From the NCBI GenBank assembly GCA_009760855.2, contig WPIO01000088.1, forward strand, positions 64,001 to 106,000: a stretch of 42,000 bases of DNA. Direction: 5' to 3'. This stretch comes from Cristatella mucedo (taxonomy: Eukaryota; Bryozoa; Phylactolaemata; Cristatellidae). Both the position numbers and the translations under genes were made by a program. The notes under the pieces were generated by a model, which was not told the DNA's origin, made no database searches, and saw only the letters and a list, made by a program, of their open reading frames with translations. Of the stretch, positions 34,113 to 42,000 are shown piece by piece. Within the stretch, counting starts at the first letter, position 1. The number at the start of each line of letters is the position of its first letter.

Positions 34113-34479
34113 CTATACGTGGGGAGGAATGTCCTACCTCAGGGAGGAAATGTCGGGGGGAAACGCCCAGGGGGAAATATCCGTACCCCACCATTCAGGT
34201 AGGTCCGTCAGGGGAAGTTCTCAGCCCAGTCAGCATAGTTCTCCAGCCTCGAGGCAACCCGGCTGGTGCCCCAAACCCCTTCTGTACCGCTCGGTTTTAC
34301 CTTGCAAGTCACGTGACTTACTTCTCTGGTGGAGAGGCCTGGGTGAAAGTTTTTAGTTCACTTGTGCCTATAGCTCAGCGGCATTTAAGCGCTCGGGCGT
34401 CTTCCGTTTGTGCACTTGCTAGTTCGTTGAGAAGCGGCGACAGCTGTGGAAGCTCGTAAGCCCCGTTGCTACCTCTTAC

Positions 34480-34627
34480 CAGAAGATGGCAGCCAGCAGC
34501 ACCAGTGCCACTAGCAGCACAGCCACGATGAGGACAAGCGAGAGCCCCAACGGCGACTTGCCGATGTCATTTAGGTCAAAGGTCATGGCCGATCCGCTTC
34601 TTACTGACTCTACAAAAAGCCGATCAT
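34480..34627 (-). CDS. Paralogous receptor TM exon
   Basis: 148 nt with acceptor CTTTCTTTATAG and donor TTCTG|GTAAGA, the same length and phases as 7771-7624. It encodes the linker D-R-L-F-V-E-S-V-R and an intact Leu/Val/Ile/Ala helix that begins after K-S-P-L-G-L-S. About 10 of 148 bases differ from copy 1, a little below the flanking intron difference. No FN3 exon is visible upstream as far as 42 kb, so its ectodomain lies outside the window or is lost. Confidence 0.65.
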
Positions 34628-34672
34628 CTATAAAGAAAGAGCAGTCACGTGACGATGAGAGGAGGCAGTGGC

Positions 34673-34673
<1 letters not shown>

Positions 34674-34762
<89 letters not shown>
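34674..34762. repeat. (GA)n microsatellite upstream of paralogous TM exon
   Basis: About 88 bp of GA, (CT)n in gene sense, ending about 47 nt before the TM-exon acceptor, as in copy 1. Confidence 0.95.
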
Positions 34763-34765
<3 letters not shown>

Positions 34766-35089
34766 TATCGTGGAGTGACAAGGAAGAGGCTAGAATCCGT
34801 CGCTGCACAGCAGTCTAGCTGGGCGACCTTTAAGCTCAGTGGATTGGCGAGAAATTTTGAATCAAGTAAGGCGGCGACATCATTTTGGACCGGCAATACT
34901 TTAACGAGTGGCACTTTTTGACGATGGTCAGCCGATAATGTCAGAGGAAAGAATTGGCCAAAGTGCCCACAAAAAGTTGAGTGCCACTGAGATGGATGAC
35001 GTGTCTAGGGGCTCGTGGGCGAGCGATGGCAGAGCTACGAAGAGCTAAGCCCCCACTAGCGATTCGTAGCGTTGTCGACGACGGCTGCA

Positions 35090-35200
35090 TTAATAATAAT
35101 AATAATAATAATTCACTTGATAAAGCGCCCTCAGAGAACTTAATCTCTCTCTAGTCGCTTTACATTTGCTGCAAAGTGAAATGCAATTGCACTATACTGC
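35090..35200 (-). mobile_element. LINE 3' end with (TTA)n tail
   Basis: TAATAATAA run (35091-35112), then CACTTGATAAAGCGCCCTCA, the AACTTAATCTCTCTCTAG segment and CGCTTTACATTTGCTGCAA. This is the reverse complement of the LINE 3' terminus. It lies in the part of copy 2 not present in copy 1. Confidence 0.7.
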
Positions 35201-35319
35201 ATACAGGCACCATAGGCGAATGAGCGTACATATTGATAAAGCAGCCATCGTGGGCTCTGCTTCATAGGGATTCAGCCGAAAGCCAGCAACCTAGTTATGT
35301 GCTAGAGCAGAAAATACCT

Positions 35320-35960
35320 GAGTGACGAGCTTTACAACAATTCTGTTTTTTCCTCTCGTTTTTTCTCTCGTAGTTTTTCTTAGTTTTTCTTTCTTCCCCA
35401 GTGTAATGTGCACCTACTTACTGCCGTCTCTTTCTCTCTTCTTATCTTTCTCTGCCTGGTACTACAACATAATCACGTGTGCAGCCACACTTATTGTGCC
35501 ACTTTTTCTGCCTGTGTGAATTTGTCTGCACCTCGCTCGCTATCTCTATCTCTTTCTGTCAATGTGATTGTATCTCACTCTTACTCACTTTTATTTCCCT
35601 CTTTTTTCTGTTTCTCAATCACTCACTCTACTAACCTGCTTTTCTGAAACTCACTCTCTTTTACTCACTCTCCCTTTCATACTCTCTCTCTCTTCTCTCA
35701 CTTTCTCTCACTCTCTCTTCTACTTCCGCTCTCCTCTTCTCTCTTCTACTTCTCTTTCACTCGGACTCGCCGTCCCTCGCAGCAATCTCTTCTTTTTCTT
35801 TCCTTTACCTTTCTCTCTGTCTATCTCATCGCCTGCATTCCCTTTCGCTCTCCTTCATACTTTCTGCTTCGGTATGTCAATCTCGCATTATACGTGAGCC
35901 TGCCTCTCAGTCTCTCTGTCTCTTGAACTCCGTCTGTCTTAGTGTGACTTCGTCAGCCTG
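35320..35960. repeat. Pyrimidine-rich tract
   Basis: T/C-rich sequence with scattered CTCTCT and TTTCTC clusters. The right part (35540-35720) corresponds to 8185-8400 in copy 1. The plus ORFs here are composition artefacts. Confidence 0.7.
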
Positions 35961-35999
35961 GATCTCTCTTCTTTTTATTCTATTTGATATTTTTATATT

Positions 36000-36740
36000 T
36001 AATTTTATGTTTCTGTGAATACATACATATATGCTCAGGATAAAAATGATCCAAGCGCTATGGATACCTATGCTGCGGCTGTAAATTTAATAAAGTAATA
36101 AAATGGTGTACGATGTCTTGCATGCTAAAGTTATGCGAAGCACTTGAGAGTATTCATAGACAGCTCAAAAACTAACTCAAACGCTGCTGGCACGTATCGA
36201 TCGCTTAGTGGGCTTTCGTATCCTTCCGACTCATTACGACCTCCCGGATGTGGCCAGGTGTAGAGAAGCTCCTTTAAAGTTTCGTTTTGCTTTACTTTAG
36301 AAGCTTTTTTTTAGAGATTAAGCCTATTGGCTTCTTCATTAGCACCAAAAGCCGCTAAGGCCTTGAGTATGCTCAAATCTCCTCCATAAGACTGATTTAG
36401 TCATTGAAACTTTCCAGAGTTCAAGAGGGAAATACATTACATAAGTTCCCTTAAGGAGGATGGTAGTAGAAGCACACCAAAAATGGGCGAAGTGACGCAC
36501 ATGTTGCGACGTAAATAAAGCAGAGAGCTTGAAAACAACTGTAAAAAATTATGAAACAGCAGTGCAAAAGAATAAGGCCCGGATATGACAAGCGATAACC
36601 GGTGCCTGCGGTCACAAAATCTGCACTAGCTAGGGGTGTCACAGGTCTTCAGACCGACCTCAAAGTGACCTCGCCCATCTGGTCCAAAGATACACTGACG
36701 CTCCCTGCAATTCATCTTATTGCGATCTTATTATTATATC
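36000..36740. other. Intergenic stretch, no gene seen
   Basis: AT-rich with stops in all frames. No domain, repeat family or splice-framed exon is recognised. Confidence 0.5.
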
Positions 36741-36779
36741 CTATTATCTTATTGCTCATCTTACCAATCGATACTAGTT

Positions 36780-36986
36780 CGTCAGCTGGAGAAAAAGCGG
36801 TCGTGTGTTCAGCAGAACTGCCGTGTGCTGGCAACCGATGAGCCTCAATTGCTTCCGGCACGAAGCTTGCAAAGACCACGGCAACGGAGATGCTGGCAGT
36901 CGACGACAGAATGGCAGTGGCAGTTGCAGCTGCAACACGTACAATAATATCACTTTCTTACACGTTACATGTGAGTGCTTAGAAGG
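36780..36986 (+). CDS. Candidate cysteine-rich exon, EGF-like spacing
   Basis: A plus-strand frame is open from a possible acceptor ATCGATACTAG to a possible donor TAGAAG|GTTTGT. It contains C-W, N-C-F-R-H-E-A-C, GSCSCNTYNN and VTCECLEG, the C-x-C...C-x-C-x-x-G pattern common in EGF-like modules. The donor is not a strong consensus and no neighbouring exons are found. It could belong to a plus-strand gene extending right. Confidence 0.28.
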
Positions 36987-36999
36987 TTTGTTAAGTTCG

Positions 37000-38540
37000 T
37001 CCTTTTGAAATTGGACTGCTGTAGTTAAATAACAGACACCAGCAAATTGAAATTTACTTGAGTGAATATGTCACGAGTGAAACCAGGTGATATTTCCTTT
37101 GGGCAGAAGTTGTAGATGATTCATACAGCTGAACTATCCAGCACAACATTGCTAAGCTTATGATCAGCATGCGTTAAAGTTGTGTAAGAACTTAAACTTC
37201 CAGCAAATAAGGGTTGCACAAGCTGGATACTGGTCAAGCGGATCACTGCTAGCTGAGTAAACTAATGACAAGCCTTGAATCACTAAAGTAATGCTAAATT
37301 TGCTAGAACGACGCCGGTGGATGCCCTCAGCATCTGTGGTGAATGTCAAGGGTGTATTAAAGAAGCTGTTTGATATTGCAAAGATGCCGGGCAAAGCACT
37401 CTATGTTGATAACTCGATCGTGTACAGTTGTGTACAGTTGCGTGTACAGTTGCAATGCTATTTACAACCAGAAAGGCCAATTTTGCGCTTGCTTGCCTGT
37501 TTGCTAGCTTGAAGTCACGCTCATGCTGTCTATCACGCTCGGTTCTTTTTTACCCTGCCTTTTTATGCCATGCACTTGGGATGCATTCGTGTGAGGCTTG
37601 TTCGCAAGCTCGTGCCCTCAACGTATGGCCCTCAGCACGCGTTTGTGCGAACTCAAGCAGCAATTCTATATCTCGACTACTAAGTTTACGCCGAGTGAAG
37701 CAGACTGACGACGTGAATGGGACATTGAGGAGTCTAGTGAGTGGACAAAGCCGCTCGAAAGGCGACAGAGGCGACAGAGAACTTATAAGTGCAGCAGTGT
37801 GGTCTGATTACATGCAGGCCGGTACCGATCCTCTTCTAAACAGCTGGTGGGAGCGTCCTCAAGAGGGGCCTGTGCACAGCAGCTGTGGTCCACTTGTAAT
37901 GAGGCGTTGACACAGGCCGATAACCCGCTGGTGAACAGATGGTGGATTCACCATCGGGGTCGGCCAAGGCACAGCCGGGCAGTCGAGGAGAGGGGACTCG
38001 AGCAGGAGAGAGAGGGGCGAGTGAAGTCGTCCTCCCTCTGCTCTGTGAGTAGTAGAGTAGATTGTTGGTGTTGGTTCTGTGCGGGCGTCCTTTGTGCAAG
38101 GCGAATCAAAGCACATGCAGCACATTGAAAGAAGTAGTCACCGCCCTAGCCAGGTCCGCTGATGCACTCTGGAAGGAAAGAGTCTGGCAAAAAGTCCCTA
38201 TTACTTAGGCACGCAAGGCAGAAGAACATGAGGACTACAGTTTCAAGAGTCACTCTCGCACGTCATGAAGACGTGAAGTTCCTTATCGAAGGTCTTGATA
38301 GGTTTTCATTAACTCTGCTCGGTCTATTAAACAGACGACACATGTGCATAGCCTTGGATGAATAGGGGAAACACTGTACGCTGGTCGCTGGCGTCACCGT
38401 GAAGTTATCAAATGAAATGTTATTAATTAAAGTACAAAGTTTACAGATGAGGTGAGTGAGCTGCAGTAATCGGAAGCGGTTGACTAGCGACAGAGTGCTC
38501 TGTCGCTAATTCTGATGCCCTGTGGGCAAGGCGAACAGTC
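37000..38540. other. Region with unrecognised ORFs
   Basis: The longest plus ORF (37428-37910, 160 codons) has no domain I can name. A GTGTACAGTTG unit repeats three times at 37418-37452. Segments around 37820-37860 and 37917-37960 look like a diverged local repeat (both contain CTGGTG-A-CAG then TGG). Coding status is unclear. Confidence 0.35.
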
Positions 38541-38553
38541 TTCGATGGCCTAG

Positions 38554-38892
38554 TTGCCATTTAAGTGGAAGTCGCATGCGACTGAATTCGTGCTATTCGG
38601 TGGCGTTTGGACGCTGGTAAAAATATTTTCATTATCAACACAGATTATTATCAACAGAGACAACGATGCAGATCGACAGAGGTCGTCACCAAACCGATTT
38701 ATCTGGAAAAACCAGAAATATCACAGACCGGTATGCATAATCTGCAGGTGGAACTACAATGGTAATATTGATAAAATATTTTCCATAGCAATCGAAGATC
38801 GCTTAATCTCTGGTCAGGCACTGCACAACTCACTGCAAGATAAGCTATACGCAATTGTTAAAACAAAAGCAATACTGCTTCGACAAGCATGA
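38554..38892 (+). CDS. Unrecognised 112-codon ORF
   Basis: ATG-to-stop frame of 112 codons, more polar and balanced in composition than most ORFs here, with one C-I-I-C pair near its centre. There is no family match I can make and no splice or promoter evidence. Chance ORF is quite possible. Confidence 0.15.
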   Translation: MPFKWKSHATEFVLFGGVWTLVKIFSLSTQIIINRDNDADRQRSSPNRFIWKNQKYHRPVCIICRWNYNGNIDKIFSIAIEDRLISGQALHNSLQDKLYAIVKTKAILLRQA

Positions 38893-39229
38893 ACAAGCTG
38901 GAAAGCCAAACGCTGTAGTGAAGTGGTTAGTTATCAGCATCTTTTTTTTAAGTCTCCATATCAAGATGGGGTGTCATAATGTCAATTGGTAGTGAGTGAG
39001 TTCCCAGCTTTTGGATAGGAGAAACTAACAATGCAGTGTCCATCGGATCTGGAGCTAGTTAGAAGTGGGCTTAATCTGCGAGGGTTTATCTTAGAAGTAG
39101 GCTTAATTTTCGAGGGTAAGAAAAGCGAGTGGCACGACAGAATAAGCTGCCTGAGGATAAACTGTAGCAGGTAGCAGGTAGGTCTGAGGTCGTGGGTCAG
39201 TAAAACAAAGGACGAGGACTTACGGTAAG

Positions 39230-39316
39230 CGCCGGAATCTTGAAAAAGACATGCTGCTTGACATGCAGCTAGTGCAAATTGGTAGTCGGTGGTGAAATTC
39301 AGCAAATCAAGGTCGT
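39230..39316 (-). CDS. Candidate short minus-strand exon
   Basis: The frame holds YDLDLLNF, ALAACQAAC and DSGAYR, followed by a consensus donor CTTACC|GTAAGT. The acceptor side (TTTTATGAG) is weak and lies next to a LINE fragment. The Cys-x-x-x-Cys helix-like spacing recalls PAN or similar modules, but this is guesswork. Its strand is right for an ectodomain exon of the paralogous receptor. Confidence 0.22.
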
Positions 39317-39329
39317 ACTCATAAAATTC

Positions 39330-39490
39330 CAATGTAAAACGAATTCACCAACGTGTGGTGGCATCGTATCTAGATTATTGCGATTCTTCTTTTTCCGGTA
39401 TTCCTATCTGTACCCTTAAGCGTCAGCAATGGATGCACAACAACTCTGTAACTCGTCATGTCTGTTGTCTAAGGCGTGGCCTGTCATGAA
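39330..39490 (+). pseudogene. CR1/L2-type LINE RT C-terminal fragment
   Basis: The frame gives R-I-H-Q-R-V then VASYLDYCDSSFSGIP, CTLKRQQWMHNNSVTRHVC, matching the post-catalytic 'LDYCNSLL..LP' block of CR1/L2 RTs. It is short and lacks both ends. Confidence 0.75.
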
Positions 39491-39904
39491 TTGAAGAGCA
39501 ACCAAAGTGACGAAACTTCGCCTTATTCTACGTTGGAACGTGAAACAGCCGAAGATCTTGAAAGCTTCTGATGTCTTCCCTTCGGCTTTCATTTTTTCAT
39601 TACTCTTGTATGCTACCTGCCGATGAATATCACATCGCTCCTTGATTCCGATTGGTCAGTTTATAGGCTAGAAAGAATACGTACAAGCAATTCTAGAAAC
39701 AATTAATTATATGAGAGCGACTTGAGAGCCAGGCTTACGAAGAGCCGGAGAACTTTCTATTGTCTGTGCGACTGAAGAGTCTGAACATTGTATGGTCCAC
39801 GACAGAGCTCTCCTATCTTTGGCCTGCCTACCCTGATATAGAGCAGTGAATATTGGAAGTTTAAAAGGTGCTACTTCAGTGACTGACGAGATGCAGTATT
39901 TTTA

Positions 39905-40245
<341 letters not shown>

Positions 40246-40249
40246 TGAA

Positions 40250-41000
40250 AATCTGAAAAAATATTTGTTTTTTTGAAAAATGCCATTCTAAAATACGAAC
40301 TAGTTATAAATCAATCTCAAGTTTTTGTGGTTGACAGATGACCAGAACATGGTAAATAAAATTATATTGTATTACGTACTTCAACCGGAAGTAGTACATC
40401 GAGATCAACAAAATATTTTTTTAAACCCTACCTCCCGAACCAAGCGTTCATGTTGAACTTGCAAATATATTTCAATGCCCATTCCTTATGTGGACATCTG
40501 CTCAGAAACCGGAAGTGACTATTGTTTGGCAATTAAACTATCATTAGTGATAATGTATTGAGAATTTACTGCTGCCGGGGCCGCCGTAACTAAGGAGTCC
40601 GTTATCGCTGCACCTACTGAATCGTCGGACTGTTAATCCGGTTCCTATACCATAATCCACGAGGAAACAGCCACGTTGTCCGGAGGCCGGACAGTGTGGA
40701 TGGAACTAGCGCATCGTTCACTGGGAATTAGTCTGAAAATGTTTATTCGATTCTATTTAAGGGAAATTGAGTTCTCATTGTTGTCGTTTATAGCTTGAGA
40801 TTTATATTGGCGAATGCGGGTCAGACGCCCGGGTGGTTTGACTGCCAGCGATATTCGAGCTATCGTGCCTACCATCGCTATCTTGCTTATGTCATATCTC
40901 CGAAAATAGTGATCCGATAATATTGAAATTTTGAAATGCATAATTTTTTATGCTCTCACACATCATTTCAGCCGTCTCTCGAGCATAGTGGCCCTTATTG
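40250..41000. other. Intergenic stretch, no gene seen
   Basis: Frequent stops; the minus ORF 40753-40941 has no recognised domain. Confidence 0.5.
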
Positions 41001-41130
41001 GCTCATTGCTCAGCTGCTAGAAATTGCACAGGGTTGACCACGTGTCTGTCTGCCATCGTGTACTGCCTCGGTCAGAGTCGAGAGACTGTCTATATTCAAG
41101 ACGAAGAAATTTTCTTTTCACGGCCATTGT

Positions 41131-41255
41131 CTGTTCATTCCTTAGATTTGGCTGCTAATACATGGTATCCAGCTGGTCGTCGAGCGACTCCTGGTCGTTG
41201 GCTGTCTTTGCGACTAACTAAACTTCCGGTTGGGGCTGTGGAGGCTGCAAGATGA
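41131..41255 (+). CDS. Weak candidate exon, kelch-like phrase
   Basis: After a pyrimidine-rich stretch and TTCCTTAG, the frame reads DLAANTWYPAGRRATPGRW, reminiscent of a kelch blade (LD...NTW...P..R). The frame ends in a stop without a clear donor. One short phrase cannot establish the family. Confidence 0.15.
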
Positions 41256-41259
41256 ATGC

Positions 41260-42000
41260 TGGCAGAGGGCCGGCAAACCTTATGTTCATCATCCAATATG
41301 ACAGCTCGAACTCTGAGCTCCTCTAGAAATATATAGTGACATTATTGGCACAATTTATGTTTTTTTTTAAATCCATCGTATTTGCTGCCTGCCAGCTGGT
41401 TGAGCTATAAGCTGACAACTTTGTCTGTGCCTCCTGAACAATCAGGTTTTGCACCGTTGAGATGCTACAGCCTGACCATCTATGGCCACATCGACTTGAA
41501 ATTTTAAACGTATGCTCGGATCGGCTTTTTTACCCTAATGTCTGTCAAGTTTGGTTGCATGTCATGTAAGTATAGTACCATTGCCCTTCCATGTCACATG
41601 GTCGACCGTTTCTTGATTAATGTGACTTTTAAACGTCAGACACTTTTTTTAGAACCAACCTAGGGTTAACAAAAGTGTTCTGCATCTTTTGAAAGGTTTG
41701 AAATATTTTTACAATGCATAGTAATGAATCTTTTGGATTATATCAAAGATTTATACCGAAGCAAAACTTTGACCTTGACTTTTACAGGTCATCAGAAGGT
41801 CAAATTTTCACTATAGTTACATCAAAATATAAATAATGTTGCTCGTGTTTTTAATGATAATTTTCAAGCCGTTCGGCCGATTAATATTTGAGAAATATTA
41901 ACAAATGTGCTTTGAGGGATATAACTGATGTAGATGTGGAGGGCTTAACTCCCCACCCCTCGGCGATTCGCCCTTAACAAGAGGGTTGACGTTGAAATAT
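41260..42000. other. Intergenic stretch, no gene seen
   Basis: AT-rich, stops in all frames. GAGAAATAT-AA-AA-TATGCT-style sequence at 41889-41960 resembles 11855-11925, a possible dispersed repeat. Confidence 0.4.

Larger units (their letters stand above)
33303..34198. mobile_element. Foldback-like DNA element, copy 2
   Basis: ACCATTCAG at 33303-33311 and 34190-34198 brackets about 878 bp. The left arm opens GTTGTAGGACATTTCCCCCT; the reverse complement of the right end reads GGGGTACGGATATTTCCCCC, so the termini are inverted repeats. It is shorter than copy 1 mainly because the AT microsatellite is reduced. It was copied with the segmental duplication, not inserted independently, since the flanks match too. 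Confidence 0.65.
31243..35740. repeat. Segmental duplication, copy 2
   Basis: Partner of 4290-8420, same orientation. It holds complete TM and tail exons, the second foldback-like element, and the GA microsatellite. It has about 540 bp (35002-35540) absent from copy 1, including a LINE tail. Confidence 0.9.

Overview
The window is animal (metazoan) DNA, most likely from an invertebrate. Genes are split by multi-kilobase introns with GT-AG junctions. There are tRNA-derived SINEs, decayed CR1/L2-type LINEs and very long dinucleotide microsatellites, and nothing looks bacterial. The species cannot be fixed from sequence alone.

The main content is one minus-strand gene spanning about 26.65 to 5.39 kb. 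I read it as six exons: signal peptide (26653-26548, uncertain), cysteine-rich TNFR/ephrin-receptor-like exon (21405-21028), fibronectin III exon (16768-16481), second FN3 exon (11290-11003), transmembrane exon (7771-7624), and a cytoplasmic-tail exon ending in a stop (5820-5391). Intron phases agree at every junction (1,1,1,1,2) and the model encodes 545 aa. The order Cys-rich, FN3, FN3, TM and a tail 'YEDP' motif resemble Eph receptors, but the model has no ephrin-binding domain, kinase or SAM. The tail instead carries three conserved tyrosine motifs.

Two duplications shape the locus. A roughly 5 kb intragenic tandem duplication (about 10.8-15.8 and 16.3-20.8 kb) made the second FN3 exon. 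A segmental duplication copied the 3' end of the gene (about 4.29-8.4 kb) to about 31.24-35.7 kb, giving a second TM exon (34627-34480) and tail exon (32764-32338), still in frame and same strand. This is probably the 3' end of a tandem paralogue whose ectodomain lies beyond 42 kb. The two tail copies differ almost only synonymously around the tyrosine motifs.

The TM-to-tail intron of both copies holds a foldback-like mobile element with GGACATTTCCCC-type inverted arms, a 9-bp target duplication and an internal degenerate CCCTAAA tract. LINE fragments lie at 24.4-26.1, 27.8-29.0 and 39.3-39.5 kb, with LINE 3' tails and SINEs scattered elsewhere. The 0-4 kb and 36-42 kb ends hold only weak candidate exons.
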